From the NCBI GenBank assembly GCA_035079385.1, contig JAVHKY010000054.1, positions 5,991,501 through 6,055,500 of the forward strand: a stretch of DNA of 64,000 nucleotides, written 5' to 3'. The first letter of the stretch is position 1. Every line of letters starts with the position of its first letter. This stretch comes from Aspidiotus rigidus (taxonomy: Eukaryota; Arthropoda; Insecta; Hemiptera; Diaspididae). Shown in pieces: positions 45,744 through 58,963 of the stretch. A model generated the notes under the pieces. That model saw nothing but the letters and a program-made list of their open reading frames with translations, made no database searches and was not told the DNA's origin. A program made the translations under genes and the position numbers.

Positions 45744-48700
45744 TTATTTTACTGACATTCAACTTGATTTTCCAATGGGGTAAGTGTTGAATAGTGTGCC
45801 AATGTTATGTGCATGCGTGTGTAGTATGTGGGAAGGAGGTACCAGTGAGCGCGGAGTGAAAATCAGCTGGGTACTACGTGGAAGAGTAAGTTGAGTAAAA
45901 GTGCTCAATTGAATTATATTTCTGTTGAGAATATTGTTTTGAATATGAAGAAAACGAATTGCAATATTGAAGATGATTGAAGCACACGATGATGGGTACG
46001 AGCGATTATAGTAGAACAAACAGACCTACATCGTATTTGCACTCACGGCTCAAAATATATGATAGACTATAAAAGCGTTACAATTTGGTCCAAATTGCAA
46101 ACTTATGAAGCAGCCATTATCTGCCTCTCAACGTCATACTTCGTGTTTTGGACGATTTTTCCTCCTAAAATTATTTCTTATTCACATGTGTCAAAAATAA
46201 CGAAAAGACGCTCCTGGAATATTAATATGAAATGAGAAACAAAAAAAAAAAGAATTCGACCTTACAAACGTAGAGTTCAGAACTATACCGCGCAAAACAC
46301 CACACTCGACATCGTATCGTAGCTAGACGGTAGACGAGGAGAGGATAGAGCTGTGATCATGATTGAGATGAAAAAGAAAAAGATTGGACACGTTCAAACC
46401 AGGATGACGACGCCCATGATGTTCGCCGAAACGACATTTATTAAACTTATGAAAGGAACTGCATGCGGTAAATGTACCGCAAATTATTACCGTCGATACG
46501 TTATAATTTCCTATCATTCGCTCAAATGGAGTTCTCCGTACCGCCTTTCGTTCGTGCGATAATTTTTGTTTACTTCTGACAGTGAAAAAAATTACATTGG
46601 GAGCGTACGTTTTTAGAAACCCTCTGTTGCCTTACTCTTTCTTGAGAGCTTTATCAAAATATTTAGTATAACGATCGTTTATCCGAGGGCTCGAAAAATT
46701 ATTTTCTCAAAAGAAAAAGTTCATTGATGATAGAAATCAGTACAACGAGTGTGTTGCTATAGCTATAAAACGTATTTAAGCGAGGATAGGGGAAGGAGGA
46801 GAAGGAAAGGAAAGGAAAAAATGAGCCTCATCAGCATGCAAAGTAGACGCTGTGTCACTCGTTAGTGTCTTCTTCCAACGACTGCATACTGATCAGAAAT
46901 TGCACGTTGCCTACTTACAGTAGTTCTTGGTCAAATTCCCTAGAAAAAGAAGAAAGAAAAAACGATGTACGAGAAGCACAAGACATGCACACAATTGCAC
47001 ATTTTTACGAAAACTAACTCGAAAAAAAAACGTAGTCATACTTTCGGTCTTTGGACAGAAAAAGGGAGGAGAACAAAAGTAGCCGCATTTTTTTTACCAC
47101 TCGAATGTGGTGAATGTCACCTTCGTGACTGTTGAATTACCTTGCTCGACTTTACTACGTCATCGTTCATTAAAAATTACATTTCTAATTTTGGATCGAA
47201 AAGCAGGAAGGGCATATAGACGAAGGTGGAGAGCTGTAGTTTCGTTGTTACTGACACTAAATCAGCGTTATGAAGCCGAGACAGAAATGTATTTTTAATC
47301 GTGAGGGTACGATGACTAAATCATTAGCTCAAAAGGTGAGTTCCACGAAATCAGATAATTTGTAAAACGTCGTAATTTCATTACGCTTATGCTACTCCGA
47401 AAAGTGAAGATACCGCGTCAAGAAAAGAAATATATACAGTACGAGTGTATCGAAAATACTCATTCGAGCTTTTTCGACGCCGCGATCGCGTATACCTACA
47501 GCCAAATGAAATCGCCGTATCGCGTGATTCGACTTCACCGCACAAGACGAATGATGATAAGCGACTTAAAATTTTACGACTGAACCTAAATACAAATATT
47601 GGCAATGCTATAATACCTCGCAGAGGGCTTGTTTTCTCGAGGTTTGTTCGGGCCATTCATCAGTCGTAGTATTTTTAGCGAGTAAAAAGATCTGGAATTC
47701 ATTTCGAAGCTCGGATATAACGAGTTTTTCATTTATTTGAGAAACGATAACCTGGCCCAAAATACGAGACACACAATGTGGAAACGAAAGTTGTAATTAT
47801 TTCGAATCATGTTTATCGTCCGTACTCGAGAAGAGGATGAGAATTGTTGTGGGAATATTATTATTGAACTGTGCGGCAAGGAATACCCGGAGAGAAAAAA
47901 TCGTTAACCCGCACTGACAGGATGGGTTCGCGAATACTTCCCTGAAAATTCGTTACTAATCAGTTTTGAAAGTTCGGTGCTGGTTGTCGAACTTTCTTCT
48001 ACGTCTGCTGTTACAAAACTCTAGCATCGTTCTTATGAGATCATCCTGGTCAAAGGAAACGGAGAAGACTAGCCTGAGCGTGGGGATACACTTACTTCTT
48101 CTCCCGTAATAGAGTTCTCGAGGTTATGGATTAATGTAATGATATAGGTGTATACTGGGTTATATTATTGACAGAAGAAGGAGAGGAAGACTATTGATCA
48201 AACTAACTTCCTCCTCCGGTTAGTTTGATCCATCGTTCCCGCCCTCTTCCTGTAGGTTACTTTGAATCTGAAGAGTGTTTAACCTCGCTCCAACATAATG
48301 ACTGAGAGACTGATCTATAAAAATATGTATCCTTGTTCCTTATAATTATGTAGTTTATCTCCCTTTCTTGGCCGGCATGCGGCAGATTTTCCAATAACAT
48401 GGTTTCATTTGTGTTCTTACACTTCCTTCATCATTGGCTACCTCTTGCATTTCAAGAACTCTTTCCCTGTAGAAGTGCGGTGTTTATATTTGTAAGTTTT
48501 ATGGAGTTTGTCTTGTATCATTTACAATATCGATACTGGAGTGGTTGGAATGCATTTTTCGACTCTTCGCGATTGACCTTCTGAATATTCAATTTTTGCA
48601 AAATATCTTCTCAGTGCGTATTATTTTTCTAAGTAAGCCACAGTCATACTCATTGACCAAACTACACAGGGAAGATTATTGAATAAATTTCAAGGCCGAA

Positions 48701-49524
48701 TCCGTCGCTCAATATTGTTAGCAAGGTACTTATGGTACCAAAACTTGAGTCCGTCAATTACTTGTAATTTCCCACCTCTTTCGCTCAGCATTGACATCTT
48801 CACAATTATCACAACACCTCGGCAAATACAATGTCACAATGACCCTTGTGTAAGTATTACCTCATTCCGATAATCATATCGACAAACATGCCAGCACGCG
48901 CCTTTTCGTGATTCATCATGTACTTCACAATATTTGTTGAAAATTATAACTAGGAAATATACTTACATTATTTTTTTATTGCAAAGCCTACTCACAATGT
49001 ACTGCACACATCAAACATGTGAGCAGTCAGAGTGAAAGTATCACTCGCGTTTGAAGGGAAAATAATGAATACAGTTTTGGTTGGGACGCAAGTAGATATA
49101 TAATGTATGTTCTGGGACACTTTAGGATAGACAACTTTTCACCCCTTTTTTACAACATTTTTCACTGTTTTTCATACACATATTTTTTTACACCATTCTC
49201 TACTTTTGTCATAAAAACAGCTTTTTTAAATTTTCATCTATTTTTACATATTTTTTTAAAATTATCTTTTTCAAATTATTCTGATAGATAACTTATTAAA
49301 TTACTTTTTATCCCTTTTTTACAACATTTTTACTTATTTTTAATTTTTTTTTTAAAATCGTCTCTTAAAATTATACTCAAATATCCAAGATATAGATTTA
49401 TCCAAAAATATCACAGATTTATCTCACTTTTATCCACAGATTTATAACTCTAATTTAATATGAAGATTCATCGTAAATGTTTGACATTTATTTCTGATAT
49501 TTATCAATTTCTATTGGTTATAAC
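45744..49524. other. Gene-free stretch
   Basis: No coding region recognised. Around 49100-49450 the DNA is extremely T-rich with repeated TTTTTACACATTTTT-like phrases. A hairpin-like pair, AACTAACTTCCTCCTCCGG and TAGTTTGATC words, sits near 48195-48235. The remainder may be host intergenic or intronic. Confidence 0.35.
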
Positions 49525-49742
49525 CAGAGCCCGGATTTTTAATATTTATAATTCAATTTTTGGTACTAAAACTTTGATTTTTGATATTATTCGGTATTTA
49601 GAAAATAATGACCATTTTTTACACAATTTTGCGTAAATATTGGTATATTTTAGATGAATTGATGGCCAGTTCTTGGTAAAAATGATGCTTTTGGTATTTT
49701 TAATCTACATTTTTGGTATTTTACCAAAAAATCCAGGCTCTG
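49525..49742. mobile_element. hAT-like MITE, ~218 bp
   Basis: Ends CAGAGCCCGGATTTTT and AAAAATCCAGGCTCTG are inverted repeats with one mismatch and have the CAG...CTG form of hAT termini. The interior is AT-rich with repeated TTTTTGGTA words. Flanking 8-mers match poorly, so the target duplication is unsupported. Confidence 0.55.
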
Positions 49743-49833
49743 GTCGTCAACACCTGAAAATTGGACAGAGGTTAAGAATTCACTAGAAGTACCACAACTG
49801 GAATGTACTAGAAATCACAGAAAATGGATAAAT

Positions 49834-50190
49834 CCAGGCATGGGAAACAAAAAAATTGTTGATTTCATTTTGTTTTTGTTATCAACTTTTGTAGTTTTTT
49901 GTTTTTGTTAAAGTTTTGTTACTCGGAAAATTTTTCATTTGTTTGCAAAAGAATTTGTTTGGAAAAGTATGTTTCTCTATAAAAATATGTTTTTTTCATA
50001 TAAAAATGTTTTTTCAGTAAAATTGATTTTGTTTATTTAAAGTTTCATTTTGCGCAGATTTTTCATTTTTGTTTTGTTAATTTCAAATGCTAAATTTTGT
50101 TTTAATATTGTTCATAGTTATTAAAAAATATAATTTGTTTTGTTGGATACAGTTTCATTTTTGTTTAGTTTGCCTTTGCCATGGATAGAT
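49834..50190. repeat. TTTTGTT-rich low-complexity block
   Basis: Dozens of TTTTGTTT/TTTCATTTTTG phrases. CATGGGAAACAAAAA at the left and TTTTTGTTTAGTTTGCC at the right are weakly inverted, so it may be another degraded MITE. A similar block lies at 52760-52870. Confidence 0.4.
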
Positions 50191-50525
50191 CTAATCAATA
50201 TAGACTAGCTGAAGTACCATCTTGAAACACCATCAGTTTGGTAATGGGTGTTGTTCATTGTTCCCCTAATTTTGAGTACTGTAGTGTACTAGTATTTGTT
50301 TGCTCTGGGCTGCATCTTGAATAATGTGAGGTACTTAGTAAATTGTGTTGGACCATTCAAGTTGTGGTTTTAGTACCTAAAGCTAACACATATCCTCCAG
50401 AGACTTGTAGTGTAGCCTTTCACATGCTTAGTTGTTCTCAGAAGCTTACTAACCAAAGGGCTCACCCACTCTCAGCTTGTTTGTCTCTCTTCCCTAGTAT
50501 TGTTGGGATACACTTCTATAAGGTA

Positions 50526-50770
50526 GATTTTATACGGTCCTGCAAGTTATGGCCAAGCATACTGAACGAATGAAATACTCAAAATAGTAAAACGAGGAGT
50601 AAACTAAACAAAGCCACAGAAATACGATTACACACTGGAGCGCTTTCGATTACCATGTCACTGTTGACAATGGTTTATTAATCGAAAGCGCTCCAGTGTG
50701 TAATCGTATTTCTGTGGCTTTGTTTAGTTTACTCCTCGTTTTACTATTTTGAGTATTTCATTCGTTCAGT
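50526..50770. mobile_element. Penelope terminal-repeat palindrome with 14-bp target duplication
   Basis: Two perfect 92-bp inverted arms (50561-50652 and 50679-50770) flank a 26-bp loop. The arm sequence (CACAGAAAT, GGAGCGCTTTCGATT) is the same terminal repeat found at the start of Penelope element C. ACTTCTATAAGGTA at 50512-50525 and 50771-50784 is an exact 14-bp direct repeat and looks like the target duplication; 35 bp of extra sequence sits between the left copy and the left arm. It contains no gene. The perfect arms imply a very recent origin or gene conversion. Confidence 0.8.
50659..50698 (+). ncRNA. Hammerhead-ribozyme-like motif in the Penelope palindrome
   Basis: The best-formed copy: stem I CACTG/CAGTG (5 bp), core TTGACAA, stem II GGTT/AATC, GAAA, stem III AGCGCT, then C. 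Positions 3 and 8 are T and A. It spans the loop and the start of the right arm. Confidence 0.55.
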
Positions 50771-50859
50771 ACTTCTATAAGGTATTGGTTATATCGGTTT
50801 TACTACAATTTAAGAGTATGTTGCGCCAAGTAGCTGACCCTAGTTTAGTTTAGTATATA

Positions 50860-51205
50860 TTATGAGGTAGCAAAGGTCAACATTTTTTTAGTTCCTAAAG
50901 CAAAGCTCAGTATACTGTAGACAGTACGTTGGGCCCGGCATAGAGAAAGCCAATTATTGGGCGCAGGATGAGCTAGTCAGTATATTGTACGTTATGAGAA
51001 CTAAAGGGTACAGGTCTCAAAGTATTGAAGGGCACAATTTTTGAAGTCCTCAAAGTAAGTTAAGGTCACTGGTGCACTAATAACGTCAACAAACGAGACA
51101 AAAAATTGTGACGGTTTTTCTAGTAGTCCCTACCAAAAAGCCGTTAAAAAAATGTGACAAGTTTTTAATAGTAGTCCAGTTTTATAAATGGATAAAGTTT
51201 TTACC
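50860..51205. repeat. Copy of the GGTCA/ACGTCA dispersed repeat
   Basis: Shares with 14570-14875 the phrases AAGTCCTCAAAGTA, AAGGTCACTGG, AACGTCA, AATTGTGACGGTTTTTC and TAGTAGTCC in the same order. GGCCCGGCATAGAG is unique to this copy. Confidence 0.45.
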
Positions 51206-51217
51206 ATAATCCCAAAA

Positions 51218-51530
51218 TAAAATTCATCTTTCTGCATTACGGCTCTAAAATGTATCACTAATAATCAACATTATACAGAATCATCATGTTATTGCTACAG
51301 AAGCTGAAATAAGAAAAAGGCCTGCAATGTAGATTAGATTTATGGAATTACTGTTCAATTCAAAATGAATGCGGTCGCATTGTAATTATTCTATGAATGT
51401 CATCTATATTGACATCACATAGGCCGCATTCCTTGATTTCAGGTTTCTGTAGCGATAGGCTAACAATAATGATTTTGTGTAATGTTGATTAGTGATACAT
51501 TCGGAAGGTAATGCAGAAGGATAAATTTGT
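51218..51530. mobile_element. ~310-bp palindromic MITE
   Basis: TTCTGCATTACGGCTC, then TGTATCACTAATAATCAACA, on the left are mirrored on the right (TGTTGATTAGTGATACATTC, then GTAATGCAGAA). Similarity continues towards the centre near 51372, where GAATGCGG and CCGCATTC face each other. No coding capacity. Confidence 0.7.
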
Positions 51531-51611
51531 TTTTTAATTTTATAAGTATTTATGAAAGTATTTTATTTTTATATGCTTATTATAAGACTAAGGAGCTCAA
51601 GAGCAGGTAAA

Positions 51612-52243
51612 ATGAACATCCATCTTGTTTTTCAACTGAACTTGGCGCTGAGAACTGTTGAGCTGGAAGTCTGCAATATATCTATAAACATTATTAATTT
51701 ATTATCAGCAAATAAACACCCTGTTGGATACGCTTATCAATAGAGCTTTTACAATCTTTACATTTTTTCATCAGTTTGCAGGAAAAATACCACAAGAGCA
51801 AGAAAACAGATAGATAGCGTTACTCTCATTCCTTTTTTCTTGCTCTTGTGGTATTTGTCCTGCAAACTGATAACAAATGTAAACATTGTAAAAGCCCTAT
51901 ACCAATATTCTCATACAGTCGTTGACTATATACCTCTTATGGACTGAGCTTTGTCCATATACTGCAAACATGTAAAGCGTGCGGAGGACTCCAACATAAA
52001 CAGTGCGGAGGAGTGCGCGGAGTAACAGCTTCTCCTCCCTCTGCAATCAACCGCGTCGCCTATTTTGAGTCCTCCGCATTTTATTTTCTCATCATATCTT
52101 TCCACGGGTAAACGTTGTCTTAGCTCAGTCTATAAGAGGTATAATATAGTCAAAACATACAGTACTTAGGTATTGCAGACTTCCAGCTCAACAGCTCTCA
52201 GCAGTCAGCGCTAAGTTGAGTTGAAAAACAAGATGGAGGTTTA
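51612..52243. mobile_element. Nested inverted repeats (three arm pairs)
   Basis: Outer arms: 51612-51681 and 52176-52243 (CATCTTGTTTTTCAACT, GAGCTGGAAGTCTGCAATA, inverted on the right). Inside are two side-by-side hairpins. One is 51742-51905, with arms containing TTTGCAGGA and TACCACAAGAGCAAGA. The other is 51915-52158, with arms starting TTGACTATATACCTCTTAT. This pattern is best explained by MITEs inserted into a MITE. Confidence 0.7.
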
Positions 52244-55200
52244 TTTATTTGCTATGGAATTCCCTAGAAAGACTGGGACATTTTGTTATTATTAGATTAA
52301 TCTGTTTAAAAACGTTACGGCACAATATCGATATACCTATTGAAAGATTTACTTCATGGTATATTAGGAAGATTATGACGCGTTTCGGCAAATGGTTTGT
52401 CTAAAGATGGTCGTGCGCCAAAATGCGTCACAATTTTTCCAATATACAACGAAGGAAATTTTTTGATATGTTGATTTTGTTCTCATTCACTAGAAACACA
52501 TTTCTTTTTTTACTTATTCACTTACAACTCTCATTTGTTGTCTTCATTTGCGTTCCTTTGCAACGTTCACCGCAATGCTAGCAAACCTAGTGTATTTTTT
52601 CCCAAGTGTGAACTTTGGAGCGCTAATGCTTCATTCAAATATCTCGCAGGTGACACGCCAGCATTGCTACAAAAAAAAGAGTATTATACTTCTGAATATT
52701 CTGATAAAGGAGTACATTTTTTGAAAATTCTCGTAATTTAAAAAATAAAAAATGAAAGAATTTCTTTCATTTGTTAATAGGTAAATTTTTGGTCATTTGT
52801 TCAGTTTGCTTCAGTTGTTTGTAGTTTGAAGTCGTTTGTTTGCAGACAGAAGTGTTTGTCAACTAACATCCTCCCATATCTGGTTTGTAGTGCTGCTAAA
52901 AATTGGTATCCTGATCACTAACAATAGGCAACCTTTTCTCAGAGTTCATCTTCAGATTCATACATGGAAAAGAGTGTATAAGCCTCCAGAAGAATGGGGA
53001 TGGTGAGGTTCTAATTTCACTTCAATCTCAACCTTTCATGTTTCTGCTCCAAATTGTCTCTCGAATTCGATCTGATTTGGCTGCGCAAAAGAAAGTACAA
53101 TTGATGATGTAATTTTTATGAACAATTTTGTTGATTCTCCTCTTACTTCTTCATCCCATAAGATTTCCAATATTCAATTGAAGTAAACAGTTTGACAAAC
53201 TTTGAAGGTCTCTAGTTTTTTTTTTTGTTATCATACTTGTAAGTCTAAAATATTTAATTTCGTTGGTATTTTGGGCTTGAATGCTGTAGAGGGATAAGAA
53301 AGGGAGGAAGATGTTGACTATTCAAAAAATATGAGATTTGCTCGAACCAACCAAGCAGGAAGATTTTTATAATTTGGTACATCTAATTCGACATGTAAAT
53401 GTTAAATGAAATATGTATATGAATTGCTCCTATTTTTAGAACGAAGGCATATTACAAAGGATATAACTTATGATCCACGCCATTTTAAACGATGCAGTAA
53501 GGATCAGTGCACTATTGTCAATTATTCAAGACTTCATTCCCATGATTACGGACTGCACGAACCAAACGGATAATTGTGAATTATGAAACATAATTTTTGG
53601 TCTGATACAAACATCATCTGTAATGTCCAAAAAAGACATAGTCTATCTCTTCGCTTGTCTTCGCAAAAAAAAAAGTTCTGTTTTTACATTCCTATAAAAA
53701 GTTGGCAACAGGTTATATGAGAGTCTTACGTTTTGGTGCAATCAAGGTCATTCTGACGAGCTCGCGAAATGTTTATCCAAATAAAAAACGTTTTCTCAAA
53801 TAGAATAAATCCGCTTCGTTTACGTCGTTTTGACTTCGACAAATACGAAGAAGATTTTTCGATGATGTGTTGCATATATACTACACAATGCCAACACGTA
53901 CATACACAGAGTAGTCGAGCACGTATGTACCTATATTCGAAAATTCTACGTAATCTCTTCTATGATGAGGAGGTAAACACGAGTGTCTCACGTAGACACA
54001 ACGACTTAAGGTAATCTACACGCATGCTATGACTGTAGTACTGGAAAAAGAGAACGAACAAAAATCAAGGAAATGGTAAATACCTTTTATCCTACGATGA
54101 TATTTACAAAACCTAACAAGGCAAGAAGAAGGAGAGATACCAGTAACAAAAGAAAGGGAAAGAAAATACGATAAGGAAACTGATTGAATACCGGTACTCG
54201 CATCTGGTATTTTTCGCAGAAAAAAAAAAAAAAAAAAAAAAAAACGAAACGAAACGAAACGAAACAAAACGAAGAAATAAAGAATAAAACGTCTTTTACG
54301 AGAGTAGGATAGATTATTGTCAAATATTTACTTCGTTACTTTTCCGTTTGTTCATCATGTCGAGATTTTTTTAGCTGATAATGTCTTTCGAAAAACGATT
54401 CGATCGGGTTAATTTGTCGCTTCTGGCTATTATGCAAACATATTCCAAGTAAGATATATGAATAACGTAAGCAATAGTTTCAAAAATATCAGAAGGATGG
54501 TGTTCTATTCTTAAAAAAATCTAGTTCTGTTCTTGTAAGTCCAATCATCAATCCCCACCGGCGTCCCAGTCCCTCTCGAGGTCCTAGATCAACACTTTAG
54601 TACAGGATACAAAAGCCAGCCCCACAGTCTTTATACTAGGCCAATAATTCGACAAAGGAGGACAATTGATAGAACCGGTTACGCCCTGTCTCAACTGAGC
54701 TATGTCTATATAAAGCGTTGATGACAAGATGTGATAAGATAATTGAGGGGCGAAAAAGAGCATTGCAGTACATCATTGAGAGAAAGAAAATCATCATCCC
54801 ATTTTCGCAATGTGTCGCACTGTCTATATTATTTTCCCCTAATTATTATGTTTATTTCTTCGCAGTCTTTAAAAAGGCAGATAAAATAGTCGAAGATGCA
54901 CAGCTAATTACAACGGAGGCTGTAAATGACCAATCAAAGCTGAAGCACGAGCCCAAAAAACTTCCGTCACGTCTCAAGACTTTTGAAAAAGTATCTTATT
55001 TTTCAGTACGTGGATTGTGAGAATGTAAGACCGCTCGATGATTGTGATACCTTTTCCACTTACTTATGTTCTTATAATATAGTCTATGTTCCATACAGTC
55101 TCAGTGAAATACTATTTGTCATTTCACTAGGAACCAACCTAGTACCCTTTTCCACTAATGCGAAAGCGAATTGAGCAACAAATTCAAAATTACTGAAATC

Positions 55201-58200
55201 GATTTTTTTTTCCTCTCTTTAATTAAAGTATCAAATACGTCAATCTTTGAATAATCGAGCTGAAAAACATCGTGTTGGAAACATGGAAATATCGGTAAAC
55301 ACCATCTTAATTTCTGCGAAAATATTCTGATTCAAATTTACCTTTCTCAACATTTTGTTAAACCTCGTTCAAACGCTATAGTCCAGTACATTTTCTCACA
55401 TTCCATCTTGCCACTCTTAATTTATGACTTGAATTATAACACTCTTGACGTACATACTCATGCCGGCAAAAGAGGACCTTTTTTTCATAATATTAATTTT
55501 AACATTTTCATTATTTTTCTTCCTCTTCTATTTTCTCTCTCCTTCTCCTTCTGTGTCGCTATAAATTACAAAACACGCAGATTACTTTTTCTTATTCGGT
55601 GTTGCGGATTTAATTACAACACGACTCGAGCATTTACTGCACAATGCACACGTGTTCACTCGAGCATTGAAACATTTTTTTTAGCGAAAATGAAAAAAGG
55701 AAACGCGAGGGAAAAAAAGAAGATAGTGAGATGAATCGATTGGACTGAAAAGTTTTCGGATTTTCTCATACACTTTTTTATTGACTTTTTTCTCTCTCTC
55801 ATTCTTGAGCTTCCTCTTTTTTTTTTTTTTTTCCTAGTCGAAATTTGTTCAATGAAGAAAGTTTAATATCACGAAAACATTACCAGCCTTGAGTGCTGTT
55901 ATTGCCATTTCCCCTTTGTTTTCAAGAACCATCTGGCTACCTCTAAGAGGAAGAGGAATGAGCGGCCACAGTGCTCGCCAAGACGAGTACCAAAAGTATT
56001 CGACTTTCTTTTATGGACTACCACTCGTTTAGGGTAACCTTTTGTTTTTTATTTTTGAAAACATCTTCGAGCTAGTTGTTTTTAATTTGGTAAACGTAAA
56101 AAAGAGAACGATTTTTTCGCGAGCGTGAAAAGAAATCCAATGCCTAGGTCTGTCTTTTCAACAGGTAAGAAATATAGGTTGGCAGTTGTACTACTCGTAA
56201 TACCGTACAAATTGTGCTCTACCAAAAAAGTAAACGACCAGAAACGAGGCGTACGCATTATTAAGCACGATTTTTCCGCAGACCACACCGCGATCGCGCT
56301 ATTCAAACCGCATCCGTTTTTCCCTAGAGAAAAGCTCCGAATTTTTCATTTTTCGCGGTCATTTAACGTGATTTATAGGCAGCCTTTTAATTTAAATTAT
56401 CGGTTTTATCTTTGAAATGCGAACCGGCATGACGTTATGTATCACGCTAATTATGCGGACGAGCAGAAGATAAGTTAGACGACATTCATTGTACCGCGGT
56501 TTATGAGCAGCACGATGTTATAGAGCAGATATAACAACAATGGCCAAACGCTCTTTCGCACCGTGCCCTCCCCTCCGCCGTGGAATCGCATCAGCCGTTT
56601 TAATGGCTTTGAAGACTTTTAACGGAGATCAGACGGGTAGTTGATCGCGCTTCATACGATGAGTTTCAGGAAGTCTTTTTAAAAACGGGCTTAATCACCC
56701 CTCCCTATGAAGCACGTGCCTCCTTATCCGTATTTGGCTCTTCTTTCTTTCCGTTTAGCTGTGGGTGTCTTATTTTCTTACGTTTTCGGTTCCACTTGTG
56801 TCGACGTACACATCGCGATCGTTTCAGTTATTGCCAGGCTTCGGCAATATCTTCCATACTAAGTGATTTAGTTCAATAAATGTCATACGCGTATAAGGAA
56901 CGTTTAACGGATTACAGTCTACCGGGCACAAACGCTTCTGGTCGTGAGTAAACACATTTTCAAAGGTACTAAAAAGTACCCCAAAGAAAGAGTTAAAGGT
57001 TATACGAAAAAATACGATCCATCATTTTTAGACGTTTCAAAAATATTTACATTGACTACAGTGTTCGAAAGGCAATCTTTCAACATCATGAAGAAAAACG
57101 TATTACCGCGTAACTAACGTAAAAGTGGAGAAGAAAAGAGGGGAAAAAATTTCTGAAATGAGGTCGGATAGAACGTTTCAGAAGCAACTCACTGTACAAA
57201 ATTAAATGAAAAATTTCGCAGTTTCAGATAAGGAAAATGTAATGATGTAGACTAGAGCGTCGGCCGCCCGTACTTATGAACAAGACAGCAATATTTTTTT
57301 TTCTAAATGATAGTGGTTTGACGATCCAAACCATGCCAAATGAATTTCGTGATTAGAAAAGCGCGACGATATTTTCTACGAGCGCACCAATGATCAGGCG
57401 CTAGCGCGGTGAAGTCATTTCATGCAAACGATATTTGCACTCCGCTCTCTATAGGCATTCTTCTCAACAACTTTAGATAACCGCATTTTCCAAGACAACT
57501 TTTGTGGTACGATAACAAAAGAAGAACCAAAGAAAAAAGAAAAAACTCTATACGGATCATGTAGAATCATCTTCTTCTTGTCGCCTTCTTTTTTCAAAGG
57601 TTGGTCATCCATATGGCTATTCGGATTCTTGAGACAGCACCACGAAATATTTCCATTGACGAGCACCCGAGCCAGCGGCGTAAGTCCTCCTCGCGCCCCT
57701 AAAATGTCGGAAGAATTTTTTGATAATTTGTTTTGGATTTGGCGTTCCGAATTACGTAAGAATCCACATAAATTGCGAACCAATAGGAATATTTAGGTCA
57801 TTTATACACAAGAACTCCTTCTAGTTAGGCGACCCGCCATTGCGGGGCCCCCCCTATGAGGTTTGGACCGTGGCGACATGGCTCAAATTTTTCATTCAAC
57901 TATTCTAAATGTTCGTTTCAAATTTCGTGATTTCAACATGAAATGCAAGGTTGATCTCATAATTTACACTAAGCCGCCGAGTTAACAGTGCACTATATAA
58001 AATAATTGCATAATGCCCACTCTTTATTTCCTAGTGATCAACTTATCGTCATCTCCTAAGCAGATATATGATGGGTGAACGACAGTGGTTCCATTTCTTC
58101 GAGACACTTCTTCTTAAAATTGGACTACACCAGGTTGGTTCCTCTTCTATGTGCCAGCCCACATTTCATTTCCCAGTAAACAAGATGTCAACTAACAACT

Positions 58201-58963
58201 CAATAAAAAGAGAACAACTCGTTATCTTTCCGGTCTTGAGCGCAGAAATGATGTGACTAATTATTTGGATTGAACTACTCTCTCAATTTCTACTTGAAAT
58301 TGAACTACACCAGGATGGCTACTTTCCTTCTAATATTTTTCCAGTATTCCAGACCACTAATTTGGATTTTATTCACTTATTTAAGAAAGATATGAATCTT
58401 GTGCCAACCAAGAGATGCTTCAAATTTTTATAGATTTCAGAAATTCCTTGACTTTCGTGGACGACTTCTTCCAGACTTCCAAATCTTTCTACAAACTGTC
58501 CACCCTCTAGAACACATCCCTTGTACAAGTAGGGTCGCCATCCTAATATGAAGCAATGTTCACGGTCGTAAAGAGTCTTCTTAGGAGTGAACTTTGGAGA
58601 AAGTATTCGGCAATATAATTGCTCCATTTGGGGCACAACAGATTTCGCTGTCACCAGGTCTTTCCTCTGAAATCTTGGGCCCAATATGCCACCAAACTAG
58701 TAGTTTGAAGCCAGACACGACAATATAACGCAATAGTAAATCGTTGCTAAGGAATTAGCTGTAGATGACCGCTTACAACATCCTGCCAGTAATGAAAATT
58801 GCAAACAAGATTTATTACTTCAATTGGATAAATTTATTAAAAGTAAGGATAAATAAGCTCAATATTTATAAGATGTTGAAAGAACTTCAAAACGGAAAAG
58901 AAAAATGTTGCACAAAAAATGGGATCCAACCACCTAATTTGAGTATAGAATAGAAGTAAGGAC
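52244..58963. other. Long gene-free stretch
   Basis: No coding region recognised on either strand over 6.7 kb. Notable local features are a TTTGTT-rich block at 52760-52870, an A25 run followed by CGAAA repeats at 54220-54271 (possibly a retroposon tail), and a T-run at about 55819-55832. ACTACACCAGG-type phrases are repeated at 58123 and 58304. Frames at 54718-55020 and 58373-58684 have no recognisable family. Confidence 0.35.

Noticed and set aside
58373..58684. 103-codon minus-strand frame near the Helitron remnant
   Set aside because: It has no resemblance to Helitron or other families I know and lies on the opposite strand; not supported as a gene.
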